Under the pieces are notes generated by a model. It saw only the letters and a list, made by a program, of their open reading frames with translations. It was not told the DNA's origin and made no database searches. Below, one piece after another: positions 53,595 to 63,992 of a DNA stretch of 64,000 bases. The translations under genes and the position numbers were made by a program. The first letter of the stretch is position 1. Every line of letters begins with the position of its first letter. Source of the DNA: Saccharibacillus kuerlensis DSM 22868 (GTDB lineage Bacteria; Bacillota; Bacilli; Paenibacillales; Paenibacillaceae); the NCBI RefSeq assembly GCF_000378145.1, contig NZ_KB899279.1, positions 203,127-267,126 on the forward strand, in the 5' to 3' direction.

Positions 53595-55656
53595 ACTTTG
53601 CAGCCGTTTCGCCAAGCTGCTGCGTAAGACGGTCGATACTCTGTACCATCTCGGCCAGATGGTTGACCATGGATGACTGCTCCTGCGCAGTCGCCGTAAC
53701 TTCCTCTATCGAAGCAGATACTTCTTCGCCGGAAGCCGACAAACTCTGTGAAGCTTCAAGCACTTCGTCTTTATCCCGCTCCATCGCCTTGAATTCCGAT
53801 GACATATCGCGGATCTGACTTGTGATCGCTGTGACGCTGTTCAGAATTTCTTCGAAAGACTCCCGTGTACGATCAACATATTCATTCTGTGTTGAGGAGA
53901 TTTGACGAATCGCTCCTACGCTCTCATTGCTCTTGTTCACCTGCTCCAGCGTTTGACGAATAATGCCGCCAATCTCGTTAGCTTGATCCGCCGACTGCTG
54001 AGCCAGCTTGCGAATCTCATCCGCCACTACCGCGAATCCGCGTCCGTGCTCGCCCGCTCTTGCCGCTTCGATCGAAGCGTTCAGTGCCAACAGGTTCGTC
54101 TGCGTAGAGATTTGGTTGATAGCATCCGTAATCTGGCCGATCCGCTGCGAGCTTTCTGCCAGCATTTTTGTTGTCGCCGAGATATTTTGGATTTCCAGTT
54201 CGTTCTTGCTGTTAATATCAATCAGCGTGTTGACGACTTCACTGCTGCTCTCGAAGACGCGTCCGATCGAATCCGCACCGCTCTGAATCGAATCCGTTTT
54301 GCGGCCGAGCGACTCGATGCGGTCACCGATACCGTAGAAACGTCCGACAATCCGTTCCGTATCATGCGATTGCAATTCCATCGCTTTGGCGATTTCTGTC
54401 GTCGTTACCGACGTTTCGCCGATCGAACGAGCCGTATTTTTCGAAGTCTCTTCCAGATCCTTCGTATTCGTATTCAATACTTCGATCGAATGGTTCATTT
54501 GACCGATCAGTGTCTTGTTGCTGTCAGCCATCATATTAAAGCTGTCCGCCAAATCGGCGAATTCGCTCTTGTACTTGCCCTCTGCCTGTACGGTCAGATC
54601 CCCTGCTGCAAGCTTCTTAAATAATGCGTTCAAACTCGCGATTGGACCTGTGATGCTGCGTGAGATCAAGATTCCCACCAGCACCGCCAGCAGAATGGCA
54701 ACACCTAAAGAGATCAGCATGTTTTTTAGCAGTTCCTCTAACGGTTTCTTAATATCGCTGTAGGAATCATGGACAACTATAATCCAATCTGCAACAGGAA
54801 TTTTGGAAATACGCAGATACGAATCACCTTCATCCAAACCTTGTTTGATAATCGACCCTTCCGGATTCGCCGCCAGCAGGTTCTGGAAAATTTCTCCTCC
54901 CGAAGTGTAAGGTTCTCCGACTGCTTCAGGGTTGCTCGAATCATAAATAACAGTGCCTCCGCGGCTCGTGACCATGATCACGCCTTCTTTATTAATCTCG
55001 ATACCCTCCAGGTTATGAACAAAAAAGTCAGTCGTGATCGTATTAATCGAAACGCCAAGCATGCTGCCATCGCTTCCCTTAATCGGTTGAGCGAATACAA
55101 CGACCAGCTTACCGCTCGTTTTGGAACGCATGGAGTCACTTACGACAGGAGCGCCGGTCTTCATAACAGTCTGAAAATACTCTCGATCCGAACGGCTGGT
55201 CTGAAGTGCAGCGGGATTACTACTGGCCACGATCGTCCCCTCGCTGTCCGCTACCATCATCATTTCAATCCCGGGTGTTCCCGCAAGCGCATCTTCTAAA
55301 AAAGTGTTAACTCTGCCTAACGCTTCATTTTGCTCAGAGAAAAATGCATCTTCTGGCAGTGTTTCTGCTTCTCTTAAGATCAGCAGATCGCGCAGCATCG
55401 GCGTAACAGACAAGGCATGTGCGATTTGGCCTTCCAGAGTAACTATAGCTGACAGGCTCTCTCCAATTCGATCTGCGTTGGCGTTTATCTCATCTTTGCC
55501 TTTACGTGTGAGCAGATCCGCTCCGAACATATACGTGAATGCACTAGACGCTGCCAGTACAATGACGATCAGCAGACTTATTGTTAGAGGAAGCTTGAAT
55601 TTCAGCGACATACCTCTCGATCCACTCCCACGGACCTTTTTTGTTTGTTTTTTCAT
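53584..55656 (-). CDS. Methyl-accepting chemotaxis protein with Cache sensor
   Basis: 690 residues. First membrane helix (about 24-45), an extracellular double Cache domain (about 50-320, [30 protein letters not shown]), a second helix (about 330-350), a HAMP domain ([23 protein letters not shown]) and the signalling coiled coil with [20 protein letters not shown]. It senses an external ligand and controls CheA. AAAGGGG precedes the ATG. The ligand cannot be told. Confidence 0.93.
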   Translation of the reverse strand: MKKQTKKVRGSGSRGMSLKFKLPLTISLLIVIVLAASSAFTYMFGADLLTRKGKDEINANADRIGESLSAIVTLEGQIAHALSVTPMLRDLLILREAETLPEDAFFSEQNEALGRVNTFLEDALAGTPGIEMMMVADSEGTIVASSNPAALQTSRSDREYFQTVMKTGAPVVSDSMRSKTSGKLVVVFAQPIKGSDGSMLGVSINTITTDFFVHNLEGIEINKEGVIMVTSRGGTVIYDSSNPEAVGEPYTSGGEIFQNLLAANPEGSIIKQGLDEGDSYLRISKIPVADWIIVVHDSYSDIKKPLEELLKNMLISLGVAILLAVLVGILISRSITGPIASLNALFKKLAAGDLTVQAEGKYKSEFADLADSFNMMADSNKTLIGQMNHSIEVLNTNTKDLEETSKNTARSIGETSVTTTEIAKAMELQSHDTERIVGRFYGIGDRIESLGRKTDSIQSGADSIGRVFESSSEVVNTLIDINSKNELEIQNISATTKMLAESSQRIGQITDAINQISTQTNLLALNASIEAARAGEHGRGFAVVADEIRKLAQQSADQANEIGGIIRQTLEQVNKSNESVGAIRQISSTQNEYVDRTRESFEEILNSVTAITSQIRDMSSEFKAMERDKDEVLEASQSLSASGEEVSASIEEVTATAQEQSSMVNHLAEMVQSIDRLTQQLGETAAKFKI

Positions 55657-55932
55657 AAGTAATTTAGTTCCCCTTTCTCAAATGAGGCCCACTCCCGGTG
55701 CCTATAAGCCCTTTATCGGTTAAACGTTTCAAAAGAATTACTTTTTATTGGTTTTTTCGTTAAGTGCTTCTTAACTCGGTTTCGATGCCCTTCTTTTCTT
55801 CTAAAAGTGTTTTATAAAACGTAGATTTTTACCCTATCGATAATCGCTTTGCCCATTTAGGACATTTTTTTGATACACTGAATACAATAGATAGATTTTA
55901 TTTATTTCTTATACGGCATGGAGGCAGACCCT
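55657..55932. other. Divergent intergenic region
   Basis: AT-rich promoter DNA between the receptor gene and the exonuclease gene; no gene or repeat seen. Confidence 0.5.
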
Positions 55933-56778
55933 TTGAATTACATTGTTCTAGATATTGAGTTTAACGGCCGCAAGTTCGCCAGCCCGCACCCGATGGAAGT
56001 CATCGAGATCGGAGCGGTTCGGCTGGACGAATCTCTGCGCGACACCGATACGTTCTCGGCATTTATTAAGCCCGTTTATTTTGCCAAGCTGAATTCGTTC
56101 ATCAAGAAAAAAACGGGCATCCCGCAGGAGTCGATCGATACGGCCCCACGTTTCCCGAAAGTGATTGGCGATTTCCGCAGCTGGCTTGATGCCAAGCCAG
56201 GTCCGGTTACATTCGTCGTCTGGGGCGGTGAAGACATTAAGCGAATCGTGCAGGATGTGCGCATGCACAAACTGGAAGAAACATACTGGACCCAGACGCC
56301 TTCACTCGATCTGCTCAAAGGCTTCCTGCTTACACAGGGGCTCAAAAACGATGTCAGTGTCGAAGGCGCGCTCGACCTGCTGGAGATTGAAGCGAAAGGC
56401 GCGGCGCACCGCGCGTTGGACGATGCCAAAATGACCGCGGATATTTTCCGTGCCGTCTATGACAAGCTCGATTTAACGCTCGCCAAAGAGTACAAGGATA
56501 CGTTCTCGAACTCGAAAGAACGTCGGATTGTTCGCTCGGCGGCAAAGTCGCTTGCCTCCAGACGGATTGTTCCGACATGGGAGCTGGCTGTAGAGCATTA
56601 CTTGAACGGCAAAATCCCGTTCGACGACTCGCGCAAGGAAGCCGAGCTTCGCGCTTACTTCGATGCGCTGCCGGAATTCCCGATGCCGGCTCGAACGGAA
56701 GAAGGCAGTTCGGACAGCTCACTGGAAGCTGCAGGCGAAGAACAGCAGCCCATTGCAGAAGCGAATCCGGCAGATTGA
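55933..56778 (+). CDS. DEDDh 3'-5' exonuclease (KapD/DnaQ-like)
   Basis: 281 residues from a TTG at 55933; the ATG at 55918 overlaps the GGAGG that serves this TTG, and homologues start MNYIVLDIEFN. Catalytic residues: Asp7 and Glu9, then WTQTPSLDLL, and HRALDDAKMTA with His and Asp. The C-terminal 100 residues are helical with an acidic tail. It trims DNA or RNA 3' ends in the cytoplasm. A damaged N-terminal relative is at 40261. Confidence 0.88.
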   Translation: MNYIVLDIEFNGRKFASPHPMEVIEIGAVRLDESLRDTDTFSAFIKPVYFAKLNSFIKKKTGIPQESIDTAPRFPKVIGDFRSWLDAKPGPVTFVVWGGEDIKRIVQDVRMHKLEETYWTQTPSLDLLKGFLLTQGLKNDVSVEGALDLLEIEAKGAAHRALDDAKMTADIFRAVYDKLDLTLAKEYKDTFSNSKERRIVRSAAKSLASRRIVPTWELAVEHYLNGKIPFDDSRKEAELRAYFDALPEFPMPARTEEGSSDSSLEAAGEEQQPIAEANPAD

Positions 56779-56805
56779 AGCACAGTCGATTGTGGCACAA
56801 CCGAA

Positions 56806-56848
56806 AGAACCGCCTAGACGGATTATGATCCGTTAGGCGGTTCTTTTG
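56806..56848. terminator. Bidirectional terminator
   Basis: GAACCGCCTAGACGGAT / ATCCGTTAGGCGGTTC with TTTT on the plus side. Confidence 0.88.
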
Positions 56849-56900
56849 CTATATCCAATTATTGAATGACAGAGAGGGTGGCGATCGATATTGGCTCCCG

Positions 56901-57806
56901 CTATTTTTTCGCAATCGGATTCTTCATGAAGTAATATTGACCCGATCCGATCGGTGCGTTGACAACGGCTGCTCCATTTTCGAACTCGCTGACAGCAATA
57001 TTGTTCGTTTTCAGATCGACGACCACTTTGCCAAAACGGTCGATCAGCAGCTTGCCGTAATCCGGCCGCTGTACGAAAGCGACCCCTTCCTTGAACGAGC
57101 CAACTTCCGCGTTCTCATTTGTATACTGGGCCGGAATCACCATTTTGCCGGTTACCCCGATATATCCCCATTTTCCGCTGCGGTCGTTTGCGCTGCCGCC
57201 GACTTTGACGGCTGCCAGTCCTTCGCTAAAAATACTCAGCATCGCATACTGGGGCTTAATGACTTCTTTGCCCGACTTATCGATAAATCCGCCCAAAAAA
57301 GCCGAGCCTTTTCTTTTCCACACAATGGCCATACCGTCTTTGAAATCGTGGACTTCATCGTATGCCGCGGTGATCTTCACCCTGCCGGTCTTGTCGATAT
57401 ATATCCATTTTCCGCCGGTTTTCTTTACCGCAGCCAGTCCTCCATTGAAGCCTTCGACGATCCGTTCATACTGCGGCTTGATCACGACTTTGCCTTTCTT
57501 GTCGACGAATCCCCACAGCTTGCCTTTACGAACCGCAGCCAATCCTTCACTGAACGGCTTAACTTCTTGATACTGCGCTTTGATAACCGCTTTGCCATTA
57601 GTATCGGTGTATCCGTACAAGCCGCTGCTTTCATTCCAGAACGAAGCCAATCCTTCGCTCAAGCTTCCGACCATCCCGTAATTAAGTGTTTTGGCTGTAC
57701 CGCTGACGATGCTTGCCGTGCTGTCGGCCGCATGTGCCGCCGGTGCAGCGGGAGCCGCCGAGAATGTCAGAGCCAGTGCAAGCAGAATTGGTGTCCATTT
57801 TTTCAA
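56901..57806 (-). CDS. Secreted WG-repeat protein
   Basis: 301 residues from a TTG at 57804-57806, directly before a classical signal peptide (MKKWTPILLALALTFSAAPA); an upstream ATG (57863) would add an unlikely 19-residue leader. Six to seven WG repeats follow, each of the type GLAAVKKGKLWGFVDKKGKV, forming beta-strand repeats probably exposed on the cell surface. Function unknown. Confidence 0.82.
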   Translation of the reverse strand: MKKWTPILLALALTFSAAPAAPAAHAADSTASIVSGTAKTLNYGMVGSLSEGLASFWNESSGLYGYTDTNGKAVIKAQYQEVKPFSEGLAAVRKGKLWGFVDKKGKVVIKPQYERIVEGFNGGLAAVKKTGGKWIYIDKTGRVKITAAYDEVHDFKDGMAIVWKRKGSAFLGGFIDKSGKEVIKPQYAMLSIFSEGLAAVKVGGSANDRSGKWGYIGVTGKMVIPAQYTNENAEVGSFKEGVAFVQRPDYGKLLIDRFGKVVVDLKTNNIAVSEFENGAAVVNAPIGSGQYYFMKNPIAKK

Positions 57807-58028
57807 CGTGATGTCCCCGCTTTCAGATATATCGAACTGCTGATCTACGTTATTGAACCGCATTACTTACAAAAACAACTTTCTGACCCAGTATATTGAA
57901 GTTTCGTCCTATAATCTCCATTTTCCTGCAAAGTCATGGAAAAAAGCCCGGGGTCCATAGAGGAAGTCCGGGCTCCTTATCCAAATTGTTCGTCGGCTTA
58001 CCTGTTTCTCACATTTCGTACATTCAGC

Positions 58029-59033
58029 TTATTCAAACGGATATTTGAGTCCCCACTGTGCGCGCACGCTGTCCAGCAGTCTCATGATGCCCATCGACTC
58101 GGCCAGCGAAATGACGCTGCTCTCGCGGCGGCCTTCCAGCATCGCACGGCCAACCTCTTCGGCTTCATACACATATCCTTTGATGCCGCGATCTTCGCGA
58201 TCATCCGTGACCTTGACCGCTTCCTCGCCGGAAACATACAGGGTCGCTTCCTTCGCGAACAAGAACTGAGGAATATGGATATAACCTTTCGTTCCGTGAA
58301 TAAAAGCATCGTTAGGCATATCGAGACGGATTCCGCCATGCAGCGAAGCGGTTTTACCATTGCCGTAATCAAGCATGATCGTAAAGTGCTCGTCTACTCC
58401 GGTCTCTCCGATATGTGCGGTTGTCGAGATCTGATCCGGGTTCGGCCCGAACACCATGGAAGCGAACGATACCGGATAAATACCTGCATCCAGCAGTGCG
58501 CCTCCGCCCAATTCCGGATTCAGCAGACGTCCTTCCGGATTCCAGCCTGCATCGAAGCCGAACTCCGCTTTCACAATTCGGATCTCGCCGATTTTCCCTT
58601 CCGCAAGCCATTCTCTGACCTGCACAAGCGGCTTCAGGAAACGCGACCACATCGCCTCCATCAGAAAAAGCTCTTTCCCGCGTGCTGCTTCAATCAGCTC
58701 TTCCAGTTCGCCTGCACTGACCGTGAACGGCTTCTCGCACAGCACCGCTTTGCCGCCACTCAGGGCAGTCAGCACATTCTCTTTATGAAAAGGATGCGGA
58801 GTCGCTACGTAAATCGCGTCCACGTCCGGATCGTTCGCCAGTTCTTCATAGCTGCCGTGCGCTTTCGGAGCACCAAATTTATCGGCGAATTTGCGTGCAC
58901 TCTCCTCCGTCCGCGAACCAATGGCATACAGTTCGCCGTTCGATGCATGCTTCAAATCGGCTGCGAACTGCTCGGCGATCCAGCCTGTGCCCAGAATGCC
59001 CCACTTAATACTGCTGCCTGCTGCTTCGCTCAT
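58029..59033 (-). CDS. Gfo/Idh/MocA family oxidoreductase
   Basis: 334 residues. N-terminal NAD(P)-binding fold WGILGTGWIAEQFAADL (10-26), YVATPHPFHKENVL and the active-site CEKPFTV motif; the C-terminal beta-sheet domain has GGGALLDAGIYPVSFA. It resembles dihydrodiol/sugar dehydrogenases. AAGGAGG precedes the ATG. It lies just downstream of a sugar importer on the same strand, behind that operon's terminator, so sugar metabolism is likely but not proven. Confidence 0.88.
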   Translation of the reverse strand: MSEAAGSSIKWGILGTGWIAEQFAADLKHASNGELYAIGSRTEESARKFADKFGAPKAHGSYEELANDPDVDAIYVATPHPFHKENVLTALSGGKAVLCEKPFTVSAGELEELIEAARGKELFLMEAMWSRFLKPLVQVREWLAEGKIGEIRIVKAEFGFDAGWNPEGRLLNPELGGGALLDAGIYPVSFASMVFGPNPDQISTTAHIGETGVDEHFTIMLDYGNGKTASLHGGIRLDMPNDAFIHGTKGYIHIPQFLFAKEATLYVSGEEAVKVTDDREDRGIKGYVYEAEEVGRAMLEGRRESSVISLAESMGIMRLLDSVRAQWGLKYPFE

Positions 59034-59155
59034 TCCTTCTCCTCCTTGGATAGAAACCGTTTTCGGTTTAGGTTTATGTAAGGCCTTTCTCTGTATACTT
59101 TACCAGATCGGATTGTGAAAAGGTAGCGTTCGGCCCCCAAGATTGAACTCCCACC

Positions 59156-59210
59156 AAAAAGCCGCTTTTGCGGCTCTCTCTCCGGTAAGAGAGGAAGCGC
59201 AAAAGCGGCT
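59156..59210 (-). terminator. Terminator of the sugar importer operon
   Basis: AGCCGCTTTTGCG / CGCAAAAGCGGCT outer stem with CTCTCTC / GAGAGAG inner stem and five T on the minus strand. Confidence 0.88.
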
Positions 59211-59259
59211 GCGGAAGACTGGATTCAAGCCATATTAAGAGAAAAGCGGAATCGACGAC

Positions 59260-60435
59260 TTAGCCTCTTTTTCTGCGAGTCATGACGTCGAAGATTACAG
59301 CTGCGGCAAGCACGCCGCCGCGGATCATATACTGGTACGAGATGCCGACGCCCAGCAGGTTCATACCGCTCGACAGGGAAGCCATAACGACCGCACCGAT
59401 GATGGAGCCGGTTACTTTGCCGACGCCACCTGCTGCGGATACGCCGCCTACATAAGCGGCCGCAATCGCATCAAGCTCGAACAGCGTACCGGCTGTCGTC
59501 GTTGCCGACTGCAGACGCGCTGTATACAGAATACCGGCCAGTGCCGAGAGCATGCCCATCGAGCCGAATACGATATACGTGATCTTCTTGACGTTAATAC
59601 CGCTGAGGTGTGCGGCTTCCGGGTTGCTGCCGACTGCGTAGATATGGCGGCCCAGCACCGTTTTTGTCGTCATAAAATGATAGATGGCCACTACGAGCAG
59701 CGTGATGACAACGGTCCAGGAAAATCCGTTATAACCGGCCAGAATCCAAGTGACATAAGCGATAATTGCGGATACGAAGACCAGCTTAACAGCGAAGATC
59801 TTGTTGGAAGGAACGTCGAAATTATACTTGATCTTCTGACGGCGTTTCGAGATTTCGGCATAAACGAAGTACAGAATAACAAGTCCGCCGAGAATGATCG
59901 ACAGTACATTCAGCCCCGCGATTTGTCCCAGCGAAGGCAGATAGCCGTTGCCGATTGCGTTGAACGCATCGTCTCTAACAATGATCGTACCTGTTTTTTC
60001 CGTTACCTGAAGCAGTGCGCCGCGGAAGATCAGCATCGCTGCAAGTGAGGAAACGAATGCCGGTATGCCGATCGAAGCGACCAGCACGCCGTTGAACATA
60101 CCAATGACGATACCCAAAATCAGGATGATCGGGATGGTGAAATAGACGGGGACGCCGAGCTGCGTCAGCATAATGGCTGCAATCGCTCCCATAAAGCCGG
60201 CGGCAAAACCGACCGAAAGGTCAATATGCCGAATAACGATAACCAGCGTCATCCCGACGGCCAGAACGGCAATGTAGCCGGTCGCGTCAAGCAGATTGCT
60301 GATGTTACGGGATGATATGAACAGCCCGTCCGTTAGAATAGTGAAGGTCAACATGATGACGAACAAAGCGATGTACATGCCGTAATCGCGGATATTCACT
60401 TTGAGCAAAGATTTGGCTTCTTGGAAGAAGTTCAC
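59260..60435 (-). CDS. Sugar ABC transporter permease (GguB/XylH-like)
   Basis: 391 residues, about ten membrane segments. GMTLVIVIRHIDLSVGFAAG and LGRHIYAVGSNPEAAHLSGI are typical of monosaccharide permeases of the RbsC/XylH/GguB group. It forms the pore for the ATPase and binding protein encoded upstream. Last gene of the operon; terminator follows. Confidence 0.92.
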   Translation of the reverse strand: MNFFQEAKSLLKVNIRDYGMYIALFVIMLTFTILTDGLFISSRNISNLLDATGYIAVLAVGMTLVIVIRHIDLSVGFAAGFMGAIAAIMLTQLGVPVYFTIPIILILGIVIGMFNGVLVASIGIPAFVSSLAAMLIFRGALLQVTEKTGTIIVRDDAFNAIGNGYLPSLGQIAGLNVLSIILGGLVILYFVYAEISKRRQKIKYNFDVPSNKIFAVKLVFVSAIIAYVTWILAGYNGFSWTVVITLLVVAIYHFMTTKTVLGRHIYAVGSNPEAAHLSGINVKKITYIVFGSMGMLSALAGILYTARLQSATTTAGTLFELDAIAAAYVGGVSAAGGVGKVTGSIIGAVVMASLSSGMNLLGVGISYQYMIRGGVLAAAVIFDVMTRRKRG

Positions 60436-60532
60436 GGGTTTTCCCTCCTAATGCGTTAGATGCGTAGATGCTTACGTATCCCTAAGGGATATATTTGGCA
60501 TAACGCAAAGTTCGTTGAATACAGTTGCCGCG

Positions 60533-62101
60533 TTACTGTGTAGCAAACTGCATAATTTTTTCTTGATCGGCTTCTTCAACCGGAATCTCGCCCTTGATGC
60601 GGCCTTCGGCCATGACATAGATTCGGTCGCTCATGCCCAGCACTTCGCCTAGTTCGGACGAGATCATAATGATACTCATGCCCTGGGCAATCAGCTTGTT
60701 CATGATCGTATAAATTTCGAACTTGGCGCCGACGTCGATACCGCGCGTTGGTTCGTCCAAAATGAGCAGCTTTGGTCCGACGAACAACCACTTTCCGAGC
60801 GATACCTTCTGCTGGTTTCCGCCGCTTAGGTTGCCGACGATCTGCTCCACGGACGGAGCCTTGATGTTCATGGAACCTTTATAGTCATTAGCGACTTTAA
60901 CTTCTTCGTTCTCGTTGATAATGCCTCCGGGAGAGATGCCCTTGAGGTTGGCCGCACTGACGTTGTTTTTGATATCCTGCAGAAGGAACAGTCCATCGCC
61001 CTTGCGGTCTTCGGTTACGTAAGCAATCCCCGCCTTAATCGCGTCACTCGTATGAGCAAATTTGCTGCGCTTGCCGTCGACATACAGCTCGCCGTCCAGC
61101 TTATAGTTTCTTGGATTGCCGAAAATGCTGAGCGCGAACTCCGTACGGCCCGAGCCCATCAGGCCCGCGATACCGACGATTTCGCCCTTTTTCACATAGA
61201 GGTCGATGTTCTTGACGACGTTTCGTCCAAGCTGCGTATCATAAGCGGTCCAGTTCTTAACCTCGAGAATAGGATCGCCGAACTTCTTGTCGGACCGCTT
61301 TGGATAGATATCCTCGATGTCGCGTCCGACCATGTTTTTGATGATCGACGCTTCGGTAATTTCGCCTTTGGCTGCGTCCAGCGTGCAGATCGTCTTCCCG
61401 TCGCGGATAACCGTTGCCTTGTCGGCGATCGCGATGACTTCCTTCAGCTTGTGCGAGATCATGATGCAGGTAATGCCTTGGCTTTTCAGCTCGCGCAGCA
61501 GTTCCAGCAGGTTCTCGCTGTCGTTCTCGTTGAGCGCCGCTGTCGGTTCGTCCAGAATCAGCAGTTTGACATCTTTGCTCAGTGCCTTGGCAATCTCGAC
61601 GAGCTGCTGTTTGCCGACGCCAAGATCGCGGATAACCGTCTCGGGATTGACGTTCAGCTTGACCATCTGCAGCATTTTTCGCGATTGGATAATCGTCTCA
61701 TTCCAGTCGATCACCCCGCCCTTCTTGACCTCATTGCCTGCAAAAATATTTTCGTAGACGCTTAAGTCAGGGAACAGAGCCAGCTCCTGATAGATAATCG
61801 CAATGCCTGTTTTGACGCTGTCAGTAATCTTGCCGAACTGCTGCACTGTGCCTTCGTAGACAATGTCGCCCTCATATGTGCCGTACGGGTAGACCCCGCT
61901 CAGCACCTTCATTAATGTCGATTTGCCTGCGCCGTTTTCGCCGACCAGAAAGTGGATTTCGCCTTTTTTAACCTGGAAATTCACGTCCTGCAGTGCTTTG
62001 ACGGCAGTAAAACTTTTAGAAATATTACGCATCTCCAAAATATTGCCGTCCGGGCCTCCGGTATTCGGTCCGTCCGTTTTTTTTAACATATTTCCGCCCA
62101 T
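60533..62101 (-). CDS. Sugar ABC transporter double ATPase (GguA/XylG-like)
   Basis: 522 residues with two nucleotide-binding halves: Walker A GENGAGKST and LILDEPTAALNEND in the first; a degenerate Walker A (GLMGSGRTE) with NLSGGNQQKVSLGKWL and LLILDEPTRGIDVGA in the second. This is the usual asymmetry of monosaccharide importers. AAGGGGTG precedes the ATG. Second gene of the operon. Confidence 0.93.
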   Translation of the reverse strand: MGGNMLKKTDGPNTGGPDGNILEMRNISKSFTAVKALQDVNFQVKKGEIHFLVGENGAGKSTLMKVLSGVYPYGTYEGDIVYEGTVQQFGKITDSVKTGIAIIYQELALFPDLSVYENIFAGNEVKKGGVIDWNETIIQSRKMLQMVKLNVNPETVIRDLGVGKQQLVEIAKALSKDVKLLILDEPTAALNENDSENLLELLRELKSQGITCIMISHKLKEVIAIADKATVIRDGKTICTLDAAKGEITEASIIKNMVGRDIEDIYPKRSDKKFGDPILEVKNWTAYDTQLGRNVVKNIDLYVKKGEIVGIAGLMGSGRTEFALSIFGNPRNYKLDGELYVDGKRSKFAHTSDAIKAGIAYVTEDRKGDGLFLLQDIKNNVSAANLKGISPGGIINENEEVKVANDYKGSMNIKAPSVEQIVGNLSGGNQQKVSLGKWLFVGPKLLILDEPTRGIDVGAKFEIYTIMNKLIAQGMSIIMISSELGEVLGMSDRIYVMAEGRIKGEIPVEEADQEKIMQFATQ

Positions 62102-62215
62102 TTCTATCGCACCCCTTACTGCCCGGTTTACTGCGAAAGAGGAACGGGGCGTCCCCGTCCCTGCTTTGCAGCCGGCTGTTTGCTGTTTGGTATACGGTTA
62201 ACCTACGGCCTGTGT

Positions 62216-63331
62216 TTACAGCCCTGTGAATTCTTCGGCTTTGTAGTATTCCGAATCGATCAGTTCTTTTTGTACATTGGCTTTGTCGACTACGATAACG
62301 TCGGTTTGCTTCGCTTTGACATCTACGTTGCCATTGTTGTAAGAGCCTGTTGTAGCCGGAGTTTTTCCGTCGAGCACTTCAACTGCCATACCCATTGCGT
62401 CTTTAACGAGCGTACGAACGTCTTTGAATACCGTCATGGACTGTTTACCGTCGAGGATATACTGGATGGAAGCCTGCTCGGCATCCTGACCTGTAATAAC
62501 GTAGTTCGTGATTTCACTGTCGGAAGCGAATACGTCAGCGATGTTGCGTGCTGTACCATCGTTCGGAGCGAGAATAGCTACGTCGCCTTTAGCGTCGGCA
62601 GCTGCAGCCGTCAGGTGAGTCTGAGCCTTGTTCTTGGCATCGTTCGGATCCCAGTTTGTTGTAACTTGACCAATGATGCTGCTCATCTGGTCACGGGACA
62701 GTTCTTTCGTATCTTTCAGCTTTTCAGCTTCTGTGGAGTTAGCAATCTTGAACGTGCCGTCTGCGATCTTCGGCTGGAGAACTTCCCATGCGCCTTGGAA
62801 GAACAGGAATGCGTTGTTGTCTGTTGCGGCACCAGCATACAGGTACAGCGGCTGGCCGTTTCCTGTCGCGTTGTCGATCAGGTACTGCCCTTGAGCTGCG
62901 CCTACTGCGAGGCTGTCGAACGTTACATAGTAATCAACTGCGTCGGTGCTTGTGATCAGACGATCGTAAGCGATGACGGTTACGCCGTCTTTTTTCGCCG
63001 CTTCGACTGAAGCCGCTGCTGCGTCGCCATCCTGTGGGCAGATGATCAGTACTTGGATGCCTTTGTTCAGCAGTGTTTCCACGTTTTCTTTTTCTTTCGC
63101 GGAAGATCCCTGGCTGAACAGGATTTCAGTGTTGTATTTCGTGCCCGAGAGTGCATCCTTGAAACGCTGCTCGTCCTGTACCCATCTCGGCTCATCCTTC
63201 GTCGGCAGTACGATTCCGACGCTGACACTGCCTCCTCCGCCGCTTCCGCTGGTGTTTCCACATGCAGTGGCAACGATTGAGAACATCATGACCGCAATCA
63301 GAAGTACAATCCCCTTAAACTGTTTCTTCAA
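62216..63331 (-). CDS. Multiple-sugar-binding lipoprotein (ChvE-like)
   Basis: 371 residues, TTG start with AAAGGGG. Signal peptide ending in lipobox ATAC (Cys24), Gly/Ser spacer, then a periplasmic-binding-type sugar domain (VLIICPQDGDAAAASVEAAK, VIAYDRLITSTDAVDYYVTFD, VITGQDAEQASIQYILDGKQSMTVFKD). This pattern is that of ChvE/XylF-like proteins for arabinose, xylose or glucose-type sugars. First gene of the operon; two cre-like sites lie upstream. Confidence 0.92.
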   Translation of the reverse strand: MKKQFKGIVLLIAVMMFSIVATACGNTSGSGGGGSVSVGIVLPTKDEPRWVQDEQRFKDALSGTKYNTEILFSQGSSAKEKENVETLLNKGIQVLIICPQDGDAAAASVEAAKKDGVTVIAYDRLITSTDAVDYYVTFDSLAVGAAQGQYLIDNATGNGQPLYLYAGAATDNNAFLFFQGAWEVLQPKIADGTFKIANSTEAEKLKDTKELSRDQMSSIIGQVTTNWDPNDAKNKAQTHLTAAAADAKGDVAILAPNDGTARNIADVFASDSEITNYVITGQDAEQASIQYILDGKQSMTVFKDVRTLVKDAMGMAVEVLDGKTPATTGSYNNGNVDVKAKQTDVIVVDKANVQKELIDSEYYKAEEFTGL

Positions 63332-63422
63332 TTTGAACGAACCCCTTTCGGTTTATCTGGTGGTTTGGTTTTATGAAGTGAAGCGTTCTGACAAGATTAA
63401 ATATAGCACCGCTTTCATTCTA

Positions 63423-63437
63423 TGTAAGCGCTTATCA
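63423..63437 (-). promoter_or_regulatory. cre-like site upstream of the sugar importer
   Basis: TGTAAGCGCTTATCA, with the palindromic core AAGCGCTT, about 90 bases before the binding-protein start. Fits CcpA control. Confidence 0.65.
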
Positions 63438-63480
63438 TTAGCACTCTTTTGCTACCTTCTGTACTTTTTTATCTTTTTAG

Positions 63481-63494
63481 AGAAAGCGTTTACA
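63481..63494 (-). promoter_or_regulatory. Second cre-like site upstream of the sugar importer
   Basis: AGAAAGCGTTTACA differs from a standard cre at one end base. It is 58 bases from the first site, about five to six DNA turns. Confidence 0.6.
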
Positions 63495-63548
63495 AAATTG
63501 TGCAGGTCGGATCGGAAACCAAAGGTACGGCTGCACTCAGATAGACGA

Positions 63549-63577
63549 AAAAAGCGCTCCCTTAAGGGAAACGCTTG
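63549..63577 (-). terminator. Terminator of a gene beyond the window end
   Basis: AAGCG...CCCTTAAGGG...CGCTT stem with six T on the minus strand; no gene for it is inside the window. Confidence 0.6.
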
Positions 63578-63616
63578 ATGGGAGAGGCTTATGAGGAGAG
63601 GCTTAGCGGGTAAGAT

Positions 63617-63710
63617 GAGCAGGTGGGATCAGTGAGTAGGCTTGGCAGGTGAGGTGAGCAGGCGAGATCAGTGAGTAGGCTTGGCAGGTGAGGTGAGCAG
63701 GTGGGCTTGG
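63617..63710. repeat. 39-bp tandem repeat
   Basis: Unit GAGCAGGTGGGATCAGTGAG... starts at 63617, 63656 and 63695 (partial). Two full copies differ at two positions only. Confidence 0.85.
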
Positions 63711-63800
63711 GAGGCGATCGATGAGTGAGACATATACCGGGAAATGTTTAGCAAAAGACGCTTGGCATGTCGAGAATGTCCAGTTTTTTGCACCTGTAAG

Positions 63801-63992
63801 AAAAATAAGTGCGAGCATGCAACTAAATAACCGCCATGGTCGACTTTTTGCGAAATAAGTGCTGGGATACACTTATTTTTCGGAAAACAGAATATTTGGA
63901 TGATAGAACGGAGATTTAGTTGTACATACGCACTTATTCTGATAAAAAATGAAAATAAGAGTAAATTAATTGCATATACGCACTTATTTCTG
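63801..63992. repeat. Family B repeat cluster 3 (forward-forward-reverse-reverse)
   Basis: Forward units near 63801 and 63851 (AAATAAGTGC), inverted units near 63915 and 63965 (ACGCACTTATT). Spacing within each orientation is exactly 50 bases. The cluster may extend past the window end. Confidence 0.85.

Noticed and set aside
63603-63872. 89-codon open frame at the window end
   Set aside because: Its C-terminus-to-N-terminus content is the 39-base tandem repeat; no start signal.
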